A DNA stretch of 64,000 nt from Carya illinoinensis (lineage: Eukaryota; Streptophyta; Magnoliopsida; Fagales; Juglandaceae): positions 34,088,864-34,152,863 of the forward strand of contig NC_056762.1 in the NCBI RefSeq assembly GCF_018687715.1, read 5' to 3'. The notes under the pieces are model-generated. The model made no database searches, was not told the DNA's origin, and saw nothing but the letters and a program-made list of their open reading frames with translations. A program made the translations under genes and the position numbers. Shown piece after piece: positions 10,347-21,219 of the stretch (its first letter is position 1; every line of letters starts with the position of its first letter).

Positions 10347-13300
10347 ATGTACGTAAGGGCGGTGCCACCGACGGATCTGAACCGGAACACCGAGTGGTTC
10401 ACGTACCCTGGGGTGTGGACCACCTACATTCTCATCGTCTTCTTCTCTTGGCTTGTCGTCCTTTCCGTCTTCAATTGCTCCCCTGGCATGGCCTGGACCA
10501 TCGTCCACCTCTCTCATTTCCTCGTAACCTCTCTCTCTCTCTCTCGACGGTCTTTTTCCGAATTTGTATTTCAGTTCTGTCTTGAACGTTGTACCAATAT
10601 GTTTTACTTATTATCCGATTTGATTATTTTTATTTTTGTTTAATTTGGACGATTAGGTGAGGTTATTAAATGATTTAGGGTTTGGGGTGAACTAATTTTG
10701 GTTTTGATATGGAAAGCATGAGATTTGAGTCTTTGATTTGTGTGATCGCTTTTTTTCGTTTATAAAGAAAGTTCTTTGCTTGCTAGATTTACGTCGTGCT
10801 AATAAGAGCAAGGGAACCTTGCCTCTGTTTTCAGCTGAGTTATTCATAGAAGCTTTTAATCAAATTGGAAGAGGGTATTAATACATTAGTGCTTGTCACT
10901 AATTATGGTTAATTTGAATTCATAAAATGGAAAACTTCTGACAATTATGTGAGAAAAGTTCTGAGTTTGTAACCGTAGACTTTGTGGGTATATGGTATAT
11001 TCTAGGGTGACTAGAAGGGTTAGTAATATACGTAAGTTGTTTTTTTTTTTTTTCGTTCTGAATGATACATTTTTATCTTATAAACTAGGGATATTACGAT
11101 CTTCAATGCCAAGATGGGCGTTGAACATTTTTTTAAGCGTCGACGAACTATGTGTAGTTCTTACTTTTGAATTGAACTGCTTTGGCTTTTCAATTCCGCT
11201 CAAGTTGAATTAACTAAGTCGTAATCCTAACTGTTGGGATAGGCTGCGTGGATCCCGTTTACCTGTCTAGGTTCTTACCATCATTTTAGTAACTTACAAA
11301 TAGGAGACATTGATCAACATAGACCTAGATATGTTACTAGAACAGTAGAATATTGACCATAGAAATTGTATTCCCTATATCCTAAATAAAATTTATCAAT
11401 CTTTTGATTTTAAGTTGTAATGTCCCAAGGAAGGCCCAAGCCACATCCGAGCTTATAATTCAAAAGGACTAGTCAATGGTACAGTCGGAGGGCCATTGGA
11501 AATATTATAAAGAGCAAGAAATTCTCATTTTTAAATAATGTGGGATCTCATACACTACCTACCCTTATCAGTTAGTATGGAGTATTACAATCTCTCTCCT
11601 TTAAATTCTCGATGTCCTCATCGGGCCTGTCTGCTGTAGGTAGCATGGCTCAAGTCCCATAAATCTAGTTGGGATAGACTCAGATACCATTTGTAAAGTC
11701 CCAAGAAAGGCCCAAGGCACATTTAGGCCTATTCCAAAAGGACTAGTCACTAATACAACTGAAACCCCATTGGAAACATTATAAAAAACAAAAACTTCTC
11801 GTTTCTAAGTAATTTGGAATGCCATGCATGACAAATCCTTATCACTTATTAGCAATGTTTTGAATTTCCTACAGCCAGTATTTCTCGTACCGGAATAGTG
11901 ACTGGTACAGAAAATGCCTCTTTTTCATACCGGGTCGAATACCGGCCGGATTTTGGTGTACCGGCCGTACCGGTACCAGTCGAAAATAGGGAATTTTTGT
12001 AATTAATGTAAAAATTCTGTTTTTTTTTTATTTTCAGAACTTTTACTTCAATCCTCACATCTGGAGACTATTTTCTTAACTTAAAGGTATTATTGAGTTT
12101 TATAAATATGTGTTTTAATTTTTTAAGATTTTGCATTGATATTATTTTGAAATATAATTTATACATATATAATTAATTTATTATGTATAGACTATCCTGA
12201 AAAGATACTGGTACCGAAATATTTCGTTACAGTGCCTTAACCGAAACGGCTATCGAAACGGTATTCAAAACATTGCTTATTAGTTAGAATGAGGTATCTC
12301 ATAATCTATCATGACGAGTTGTGTGATATAACTATGTTTTTTGGTGTATAAATCAATGTGTTTTCAAATAGTTGGTCACACTTGAAATCCTTGGGAGGAA
12401 ATGTTCCTTGTGAAATATGGAGAATATTGAGTTTTGAGAAACATATTCCTTTTCTATTGAAAAATTGTCTGGAGGAGGGAATTAAGATAAATGGTCAGTG
12501 GTCACCACTTGGTTTTTCACTACCCTTGTATTGACTAGGACTATGAATTTTATTGCATGGTATTCTTCTCTCCAGATTATGCTGTTTCCAAGTCAAGTAT
12601 CTACTTGCAGGGAAATGGATATATGCAATAAGTTATTCCCTTCAATGATTTATACAAGAATTTTATGTGTTCATGTTCCCTTTGCATGCTTATGACCTTT
12701 CTGTAATCACTTTTAAGTTTTTTATTCTTATTATATTATTATTATTATTTTTGATAAGTAAAAGTTTTTTTTTTCTTATTATGATTCTGTATCTTCATTC
12801 ATCAGGTCACGTACCATTGCTTTCATTGGAAAAAGGGAACACCATTTGCCGATGACCAAGGCATATACAACAGGTTGACTTGGTGGGAGCAGATAGACAA
12901 TGGCAAGCAACTCACTCGCAACAGAAAGTTTTTGACTGTGGTACCTGTTGTCCTGTAAGTATATCACGTTTCGTCAATTAATTTCTTCATTAAGTGAAAA
13001 TATGAAATATAAGTTTAATTATAGCACCTATATCCTTTTAGTTTGGAAAAGAAAAAATATGAAATATAAGTGAAAATATGAAATATAAGTTTAATTATAG
13101 CACCTATATCCTTTTAGTTTGGAAAAGAAAAAATTCATTTGGTGCATGGTTTGGGAGATGGGATCTGCATGGGATATTGCAGAGACTCGATAAGCATTGT
13201 AGAATTAAGTCTGATTTGACTTTTGCCAAGCGGTTGATGTCTAACTTATGGTGCCAATACTCTTTTATGTTATCCCTTTTCCTCCAAGGCATATTGACTT

Positions 13301-14200
13301 GATTTGCTAGGCAAACCGTGCAACTCCCTCAATGATTCTATGTGTGTGTGCGTGCATTATCGCTAGGAATAGTCCATACGTCTGTGGCTGCACCCAGTTC
13401 TTTGCTTTCTCATGATGTGTTCATTATGTTCATTATGAAACACAAGTTTGATTATAGCAACTATATACTTCCGAGGGTGCAGTGCACGAGACCGGAGTTT
13501 AGTCTTCAAGGGTGGGTCGAAGGGCCCTGCCTTGGAGAGGTTCCCCGACATTAAAAAAAAAGAAAAAAAGAATTAAGACTGATTTGTTGCCACTGCTTGT
13601 TTATGTTATCCCTTTTTTTCCAAGGAATATTGACTTGATTTGCTAGACAAACCATGCACCTCTCTCCCTCTCTAATTCTGTATATGCATTATCGCTAGGA
13701 ATGCCTATGCATCTGTGACAGCACTCAGTTCTCTGCTTTCTTAGAAGAGATAGTTGAAGAGCTCTATCTCTTGTACGAAATTCTTTGTTTGTACATCACA
13801 TGCTCTCTTAGCTTTTAAGGAGTGTTTCTTAATACTTACGGTTCTGCTGTGTGAGACCTGCCATGCTCTGTTACATGGATAACCTCCACGGCCTCCTGGA
13901 TTCCTTGTTATAAAAAAATGTGTATGGAATGCTTTAAACTAATTACAAATGAGGATATATTTGTTGAATTTTTAGATGACCGGGATTATATTTTTGAAAT
14001 GACTACTATCTTAATGATATACAAGAATTAGCTATTTATTACCAGTTGCTTCATTTGGCAGGTACTTGATAGCCTCGCACACAACTGACTACCAGCATCC
14101 AATGCTCTTCTTTAACACGGTTGCAGTTTTTGTGCTGGTGGTTGCAAAGTTCCCACACATGCACAAGGTCCGTTTATTTGGAATTAATGCTGATCTCTAA
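10347..14200 (+). CDS. ORM1: ORMDL family protein (ORM1-like), three exons
   Basis: ORMDL proteins sit in the endoplasmic reticulum membrane and restrain serine palmitoyltransferase (LCB1/LCB2), the first step of sphingolipid synthesis. Exons from reading frame and GT-AG borders: 10347-10523, 12806-12954, 14062-14200, giving 154 residues, close to the 150-160 usual for the family. The protein starts MYVRAVPPTDLNRNTEWFTY, has a hydrophobic pair at residues 24-45 and 47-60, a conserved loop (FADDQGIYN, LTWWEQIDNGKQLTRNRKFL) at about 74-103, and a second hydrophobic region at about 104-140 (VVPVVLYLIASH, DYQHPMLFFNT), ending KVRLFGINADL. No stop or frameshift is present and both introns have acceptable borders, though the first donor (GTAACC) is weak. 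Introns of 2,282 and 1,107 bp hold repeats. The start is the first ATG after the TATA box and fits the family N-terminus. Confidence 0.92.
11409..11850 (+). repeat. Two-copy direct repeat in ORMDL intron 1
   Basis: A unit starting TGTCCCAAGGAAGGCCCAAG at about 11420 recurs at about 11696 as AGTCCCAAGAAAGGCCCAAG. Both are followed by matching blocks (AAAAGGACTAGTCA, CCATTGGAAA, ATTATAAA, CTTATCA). The period is about 280 bp. The second copy is interrupted by the hAT MITE at 11853. The unit resembles a short non-autonomous retroelement, but coding capacity and clear LTR borders are missing. Confidence 0.65.
11853..12275. mobile_element. hAT-type MITE with perfect 8-bp target duplication
   Basis: A 423-bp element with inverted ends CAATGTTTTGAAT / ATTCAAAACATTG. 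It is flanked on both sides by CTTATTAG (11845-11852 and 12276-12283). An 8-bp duplication is diagnostic of the hAT superfamily. The outer parts are rich in ACCGG/CCGGTAC words in inverted arrangement, and the core is AT-rich with no coding capacity. It sits in ORMDL intron 1, inside the second copy of a local repeat, so the first copy (near 11565) shows the unoccupied sequence. Confidence 0.9.
12996..13135 (+). repeat. Tandem duplication in ORMDL intron 2
   Basis: A unit of about 70-75 bp (TGAAAATATGAAATATAAG, then TTTAATTATAGCACC and TTTAGTTTGGAAAAG) occurs twice in tandem with nearly no differences, which suggests a recent slippage or unequal-exchange event. Confidence 0.85.
13190..13760 (+). 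repeat. Diverged segmental duplication in ORMDL intron 2
   Basis: The block at 13200-13420 (AATTAAGTCTGATTTG, then TTATGTTATCCCTTTT, TTGACTTGATTTGCTAG, GCATTATCGCTAGGAAT, TTCTTTGCTTTCT) is repeated at 13570-13745 with the same blocks in order and moderate divergence. A SINE-like fragment lies between the two copies. Confidence 0.75.
13475..13571 (+). mobile_element. SINE-like 3' fragment with A-rich tail
   Basis: A GC-rich segment (GGTGCAGTGCACGAGACC, GGGTGGGTCGAAGGGCCC, GAGAGGTTCCCCGACATT) ends in an A-rich tail of about 18 nt. Composition and tail are those of a 5'-truncated tRNA-derived plant SINE. It is unrelated in sequence to the SINE at 14487. No target duplication was identified. Confidence 0.5.
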
Positions 14201-14486
14201 ACGGTGAAGAGATTCATTCACGTTTGGTTCACTCCAGTTCTGGTTGATAATATTGATATTCCAATTGAGATCCCTGTACAGATGTTGAACTGGAAAGGGT
14301 GTAATGGTTTTCTTTATCAAGGTTAAAATTCACATATTTTACTGTTCCTCACATTCTGGCAGAGAAGTAGTTCAATATTGTATTTTCTCTTTGTACCAGC
14401 TATTATTAATACTGATGAACTCAGGAGCTATTCTGTTTTAATCCATTATCGCCTCAAGCACATATCTTTTAAGTTTGTTCAAAAGA

Positions 14487-14714
14487 ACTTAGGGTTTAGC
14501 TTAAGTGGTAAAGGCCTTGGGCTTGGGGGGTATACTTTCCCACGTCTAAAGTTTAAATCTCCTTGAGTACAAACAATCTCTATGAGTCATCGTATAGGGG
14601 GATTTTTTCCTTAAATTACTCGAGACGCACTTGTGGGAAACTCCTTGCCGAAAGCCTTGTCACCCCTTAGATTAGTTGGGACATTCCAGGACACCAGGTG
14701 CAAGTAACAAAAAT
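14487..14714 (+). mobile_element. tRNA-related SINE with target-site duplication
   Basis: A 228-bp element flanked by GTTTGTTCAAAAGA (14473-14486) and GTTTGTTTAAAAGA (14715-14728), matching at 13 of 14 bases. The 5' part carries an A-box-like TAGCTTAAGTGGTAA and a B-box-like AGTTTAAATCTC with tRNA-like spacing, i.e. an internal RNA polymerase III promoter. The 3' part (CTTGTGGGAAACTCCTTGCC ... ACACCAGGTGC) matches the reverse complement of the element at 50672-50841. A short A-rich tail precedes the duplication. Confidence 0.85.
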
Positions 14715-14728
14715 GTTTGTTTAAAAGA

Positions 14729-16367
14729 GAGAAAAATGCAAAGAGTGCTTTTGGTTCCTCCTGGACACACACACATATAAATATAACATCCTTTTTCTCC
14801 ACGGTTAAGAATAAAGGTAATTTTAGAATTTCTTGGGAGCCCAGTGCTATTAGACTGAACTTGACTTAAAAGTATTTTTTTTTTTTATTCTAAATGAAAC
14901 TCCAAATACAAAAATTCCTTATAATATATAGAGTTGTTTTATATTAAAATACTGAAATTATAAATGAGAGTGCGTGGAAGTATTTATTAAAATTTCTCAA
15001 AATTTGTACCATAAATTTCTCAAAGTTTGTACCATAAAAAAATTATAACTTAAAATCTCTATACATGATCTAGGTCATTGTCATGCATCTCTGGACTGAA
15101 TCCTCTCTTGTAACTCTATCTTCATAAATATTCTAACGTGAGGTGTTTAAAAACATAAAACAACTAAAATGAGTCGATGACTCAATCAGAAAACTATCAT
15201 AACGTAAAAATACCGTTTTAGATCACAAACGTAAACATACTTAACATAAAGTTTTCATAAAATTTTTCATGCTGAGAGTTAAAATCATGACTGTTCATAA
15301 ATATGCTGACAACATGCATGACTTATTTTGGCTTATCTGACTTATTTTACTTATCATACTAGGCCACACACTTAACCATATGTGCAAGGTTGTGCACCGA
15401 CCTCACATTCAGCAGCTGCAAGGGAGTCACTAATAATATTCTAGCATATTATAGTAGACCACACTTAAATCTGTGGCTTGTACATCCACGTATAAATTAC
15501 ATTGGTGCCATGCATTTAAATGACCACCTGATTAACTATTCTGAGCTTAACTTATACTTGATTTTATGAAAACTTACGTGTCTTATACAATGTGAGAGGC
15601 AAAATGCATACATAACTATAATATGCATAATGAAACATGAACATGAATTATGATGAATGATGTGCTTGCAGATATTATGACATGTGTGATGTATAAATAT
15701 TGCTTTAAAAATAATATATATAACTACCTAACGTATGTTAATCTTAATTTATGATCAAGCTACTTATCTCATGATACTAATTTAATATTTCCAGCATAAG
15801 ATAAATCACATAAACTAGAATGAGAGAGAAAACGTGAGGGATGTTGTGAGAGGAATAAGGCAGTTGGCTATTGGTGTGGTGAACGTGGGACACGCAAGGT
15901 GCTAAACTGGGCATCATGGGTTCAGCCATTACACTTATGGAGATTTATGATTTTTTCCAAATAACACACGAAATGTAGATATTTATAGAGAGATTTGGGA
16001 GAATGTGTTGACGAGTTCGAGTTAAAGTTAGACTCGGTCACGATCATTCAAGAAGAGAGTTTGAATTTAAAAATATGATCTAATAGTTCGTTCAATGTAA
16101 GATTGGGAGTGACTGAGACTACGTAGGAGACATAATTCAATCAATGATGATTTTAAATTGAAATAAATTTCGAATGACAAATCTTTAAATTCTAAAAAGA
16201 GTCGAACTCATTCAATAAATAATAAATGAGATTTAACGTAATTATTGAGTCTAATTAAAATTCCTAAACAATCTCATGAATAATTTATAGCTCGTGGTTT
16301 TATCTAATATGTCTCATTAACTATAATTTCAGCTCAATAAAAATTTTCAATTTTCAATCTTTTTCAG
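14729..16367 (-). other. Gypsy-LTR-like non-coding stretch
   Basis: No coding region. On the minus strand a TATA-like CTATAAATATC at about 15979-15992 is followed by about 1.1 kb of AT-rich sequence containing a CACACCTAGTATGA-like, CGGTGCACAACC-containing block (about 15360-15420 on the plus strand), a composition seen in plant gypsy LTRs. A short tandem pair of ATTTCTCAAA(A/G)TTTGTACCATAAA lies at 14992-15040. Borders and target duplication were not found. Confidence 0.3.
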
Positions 16368-17065
16368 CTCAATTGAAAAAGAAGAACCTTTTATTTGAAT
16401 TTTTTGAAAAAATGAATGATATTGTCTTTGACATGTGAATCTTTTTAAATTTGAATATGAAGTCTCATATGCCTATAAATAGATCATTTGAGAGTTTCAC
16501 ATTCACAACACTAAGAACATACAACATTCATTCAAAGCTTTCATTCTCTCTTCTCTAAGTCTTGAGCCTTAATTCTTGTTCATTTTGAGAGATATAATTT
16601 GCGTTGTATTATTCTTATTCCACTCATTGAAGAGTCTTTTATGATAATTTACCCACTATCAGCTCTTGTATCAGTTAAAGGGTGTGTATAACCCTTGTGC
16701 GTGTAGAAAGTGTTCTACATAGGGAATAGTTGAATCACCACGTGTAAGGTGATTGCAAGTGTAGAGGGTGTTCTACACGGATCCTTTGTAGCGGTATTGT
16801 TCAAAGATGTAATAGGTTTCTATCTCCACCTAAAAGAGGTTGAATAGTGAATTTGGAAATTTTCAAAGGGTAGCTTGAGGCAATGACGTAGGCAGTGGGG
16901 CCGAACCTCGTTAATATATTGAGTTTGCTTCTCTCTTACCCTTACTCTTTATATTTATTGCTATTTCCTATTTTTTTTTATATTTTATATTGTATATTTG
17001 ATTTATAATTGTTATTTTTTTAATACAACTCAATTCACCCCCCTTGTGTTAGTCATCTGGGCAAC
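16368..17065 (+). mobile_element. Truncated LTR fragment (same family as solo LTR at 43.6 kb)
   Basis: From about 16370 the sequence follows the solo LTR at 44383-45082 almost block for block (TATGCCTATAAATAGATCAT, GTGTGTATAACCCTTGTGCG, GGTGATTGCAAGTGTAGAGG, GTTAGTCATCTGGGCAACA). It lacks the first 770 bp or so of that LTR. A TATA box (CTATAAATAG) lies at about 16473-16483. It ends exactly at the LTR terminus CAACA, directly against copia pol coding sequence of another element. Confidence 0.85.
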
Positions 17066-17945
17066 AGTTAGAAATAGGAAAAGAAGACTTCTCTATCTAT
17101 CTGAGAAAAACTATATCACCAAGATCCTCAACAGGTTTGGTATGTCTAATTTAAAACCTGTCAGTACACCAATAGGACAGCATTCAAAACTGTCAATAAA
17201 TCAAGCTTCTAAAATCGAGGAAGACATTAGATTTATACAAGGTATACCCTATGCAAGCATGGTGAGAAGCATCATGTATGCTATGGTATGCTCTAGACTT
17301 GATTTAACCTATGTTGTTAGCAAGGTAAGTAGGTTTATAAGTAACCCTAGGAAGCCACATTGGCATGCTATGAAGTGGGTATTACAGTACTTAATTGGAA
17401 CACAGAGTCTAAGTTTGAGGTTTGAAGGGTATGTGCAACAGAGGAGTGAGTTAGAGGAATTTGTGGATTTTGACTATACTGCTAATTTGGATACCAAAAA
17501 GTCTTTGAATGGGTATGTATTTACAGCATTGGAAGAGACTATTAGTAGGAAAGCTAATTTACAATCTGTAGTTGCTTTATCAACAACTAAAGCTGAATAT
17601 ATTACTATGACAGAAGCAATAATGGAGGCTATGTGGTTAAATGATTTTTCACATGAGTTAAGCATATTTAAAGGGGTTATCACAATTCACTGTGACAACC
17701 AAAGCACTATACATCTTGCTAAAAATTAAGTATACCACGAAAGGTTTAAACACATAGAAATTCGACTTCATTTTGTGAGAGATGTAATAGCATCTGGAGA
17801 GATTAAAGTAGAAAAAGTTTCAACTAAGGGAAACCCTTCTGATATGGTGACAAAATCCCTACCAGCTACCAAGTTTAGGCATTGTCTAAATTTGAATAAT
17901 ATGTGGATGTATTAGAGCTCAAATTACTTTGCAGGAACAATCTAG
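17066..17945 (+). pseudogene. Copia polyprotein fragment (RT C-terminus and RNase H)
   Basis: Open frame to 17729, then past a stop to about 17915. It encodes the end of the copia reverse transcriptase and the RNase H domain: LYLSEKNYITKILNRFGM, PYASMVRSIMYAMVCSRLD, WHAMKWVLQYLIGT, a K-x-LNGYVF segment, VVALSTTKAEYI, the IHCDNQSTIHLAKN motif, then VYHERFKHIEIRLHFVRD after the stop at 17727. Gag, protease, integrase and most of RT are absent upstream, where an unrelated LTR fragment is joined. The stop and the lost 5' half make it inactive. Confidence 0.9.
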
Positions 17946-17985
17946 AGGAAGAAAAAGATCACTTTACAAGGATAAAAGGCTTGTT

Positions 17986-17997
17986 AAGGTGGAGATT
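17986..17997 (+). other. Copia polypurine tract
   Basis: AAGGTGGAGATT directly before TGTTGAAGAA is the usual plus-strand priming site preceding a plant copia 3' LTR. Confidence 0.7.
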
Positions 17998-18496
17998 TGT
18001 TGAAGAAATGTCAAGCCTTTTGAAAGTGTTCTATACGACTTGCCATTTTCTATTTTCATGTATTTCCATTAATGGCATTTATGTAATTTTGTATAAAAGG
18101 CAAATGTGTAAATTGTATAAAAGGCATGGGTGCCTTTGTAAGAGTGGTGTAGAGTCCGATTTTTCACTTTACCTTTCTTGGAGCCGCCATCTTTCTAGAG
18201 AAACGGAGGGTTTTTATACCCTAGTTTCATCAAGATTAAATTAGAACTTGAGGTGAAGATCAAGTGCAAGAAATATGTGGTTTCGTTAGAGGATAATATG
18301 AGAAAGCCACTCCCTATTTTATGCAGTGAGAAATGGTTGTAAGTGATTGTAAAACTCTATTTTTGATGCATTCTTCAATTATAAAGACTTCTAAACTGTT
18401 TCTGTCGTGGATGTAGACCATTAGAGTTGAACCACATAATTTCCTGTGTTGTTTTCCCATTTCTTTTATTTTTCTTGCATTTATTTTGATCTTGCA
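17998..18496 (+). mobile_element. Copia 3' LTR (right edge uncertain)
   Basis: The LTR starts TGTTGAAGAAATGTC immediately after the polypurine tract and contains a TATA-like GTATAAAAGG at about 18090 and 18115. The downstream part (GTGGATGTAGACC, GAACCACATAATTTCC) is typical of copia LTR U5 regions. I place the end near GATCTTGCA at about 18496, but no 5' LTR is available to define it. Confidence 0.6.
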
Positions 18497-19584
18497 AAAT
18501 ACATACTGTGATTTCGGATTTCTAATGCATTTAAAATAGAAAACTAAACTAATCACGTTAATCATATAATTTTCTTGAAGTTTTAGTTGTCTCTTATTCA
18601 AATTAATTGCATATTATAACTAGTTACATTAGTTTGGTTCTTTGAGTTCTTATTTGTGAGAGGGCTGAAAATATAATAGGTTTATATATACTTCTTAAAC
18701 TAATTGAATTCTTTTATTCATTATTAATATATCAAACATTTGGTAAAAAAAATATGGTGTATTGTGTAGACATGATAAATAGAATTTTTTTTTTTACGTA
18801 TGAAGATAGACTGATCGAGTTCTAATACACGTGGCAGAGTGTCATTGTAGCATCATAAATTCGTCCCACATGAGATTTTAGTGAACAGAATATGTGGGCT
18901 CAAAGGTATTAGCGTGCAGTAATTAAGCCCTAATTATAAATTAGTGGATGTTAATTGGAGCCAAATTAAGCACACACATGAAACTCAAGTATTATATATA
19001 TATATATATATATATCAGAAATGATTTGGAATATCATTGTTGATATCACTGTTTAAATGAATAATAGAATGAACAGTATAGGAAACATGAGTGATTTTTC
19101 TTTTTTAATTTTTTGGTACCCCAAGTACTTCCTTTGTTTTAGCATGAAGTGAAATATGTCTTGTAATAAATGCCACGTTCAAAATGATGCCTAGTGTTTC
19201 TTGAAGCAAAAGACAACCGTACGTACGTGAACTACATGATTATCAAATTTGAATTTTGGGAATCATCAATATATATTCAGCATCGGAATAACTGGGAAAA
19301 GCAAAGCCTCTACGTACGTACATATCAACAAGTACAGATAAAAGTATAACTGCTGCATGCGGGCAGTACTGCATGTATTTAGAGAAACAAACATTTTTCC
19401 TTGTGAAATTAACAAAAACTAGCTGCTAGCTTGCCGATATATAGTTAATTAATTCATCGGCGATCGAGAATTACTATAGGTATGAAACATTAATTGGCTG
19501 TTGATGAAGCTTATCTCCTCGATGGTATTATAAGATACGCCGCCTGAATAATTTATCTTTGACGAAAATACTGAAAGTCTCAAT

Positions 19585-19621
<37 letters not shown>

Positions 19622-21219
19622 CCCATTACAGGTTCTGATCTGGGTAATAGCAAATAAAGCCGGGCATGGCTCAGGTTCTCCAAAATCGTACGGCCTAATT
19701 AGATAATATCTCATTCCGGGCAACCAGTACATGACATGAAGCAGTTCTGCTCCCATTTTCCCCGTCCTCTATAATTATTATTTTGTTTTAATGGTCAGAA
19801 AAAACTTGAATTGAACTTGTGCAAACCAGCCTTGGTGCTCTAGGAATATTATGTTTTGTCAACTTGGACCAAAGTCATGTACATTTGGGTGGCCTAAATT
19901 TGGTAGGAAAAAGACCTCCATAATATATATATATATAGGAGGTGGTACATCTAACATTTGCTGCTTATTATATATGCAGTAGTACTTCACCAAGTGGCTT
20001 ACAGCACAGAACAAACCAAATTAAATAAAGTAATTTAATCTATAAATATCGATGGCCTAGATCTGGATATGGATCGGCTTAGTGGGGTGCATTATTCTTC
20101 AGCACACTTGCCGAGGGGAATGTTTGTGGGGTCCCTCCCAGGACCAAAGAAAGGGGGGGCTTTGTCAGAGATCTTTCTCAATCTTCTAATTTGAAAGAAA
20201 AGGGAGGGGTTGGCATGGAATTAGCAAAATGACCAATTTAATATTCGTTAATGGTCGCCACTGGCAACCGTGAGGCCAGGAGTCTCCAAACCTGTTTGGA
20301 TACAGAAACTAAGTAGGTGAGCTTTTGGTTGAGGCGGGTTTAGTGGTTCTAATTTGGGTTAATGCTTTTTCTGAAGAGCTGTTTAATACAAACGTGATGT
20401 GAAAGGGTCAGTTTTCTCACCTGGCTCTTCTTCTCTAGCTAGCTGCCTGCCAACTTCTTCATGGAGAGTACGGGAATTAGAGTCTATGTCCTACTAATGA
20501 GGCTTCGATACCTGTTTACAAACAGCAATAGAGCAAAAAAGGAAAGTAATAAAGATTGAAATGAAGAATTGAAAGGCTCCCTTATATATTGCACCATACG
20601 CGCGAGTTCTGAAATAATTAACAACAATTGTCTGCTAAGCTGAAAATTATTATAAACAAAGGCTATTCATCATCCATGAAACTCCTTACAAACTTGCAAA
20701 TTTACATATTTTTGGATGGAAAAGTTGAACATCCGACAAGCTTTTTCGTACCAAGCCAATGAGAGCACACAAAGTAATGGGTTGTCCATCTGTTCTTGTT
20801 TTTTGGGATAGAAGAAAATACATAAAATAAAGGGCATGGTGCATACCCTTCTTATGATCTACTTGTTTAACCCTAAAAAAATCCGGGCATGTCTTGATCT
20901 CTTCTTCTGTCCTTGTAAAATATGCGTATCCCATGCCATCCTGATCTTCTGAAGCCAACCTAAAATAAGCTTCAAAACCCCACTCTGCTCATTGAGTAAA
21001 CAAGATCTTAAATATTCGTAATTGGAGTAAAACAAGATGATTAGGAGGAAAATATAGAGAAGCGGAAGGAGAAAGAAACCGATGTATCCTATCTGTTAGT
21101 TATGAAGAAATCCAAACACGTAACCGACCATGAGAAATTAATAAAAACCTAAAACTCATAAAAAAAAAAAACAAAACAAAACAAAAAAGAACAGAAACCC
21201 CATATTATCTTCGTTTTCT
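18497..21219. other. Intergenic; downstream region of the Dof gene
   Basis: No gene supported. It holds TA runs (18994-19014), a (GA)n run at 19588-19619, ACGTACGT and TAGCTAGC palindromes, and, nearest the Dof gene, its probable 3' UTR. The minus-strand open frame at 20690-20958 is short, has no recognisable domain and is not supported. Confidence 0.45.
19588..19619. repeat. (GA)n microsatellite
   Basis: About 15 uninterrupted GA units in intergenic DNA. Confidence 0.9.

Noticed and set aside
20690..20958. 90-codon minus-strand open frame downstream of the Dof gene
   Set aside because: Probably within the Dof 3' UTR or spacer; no domain recognised.
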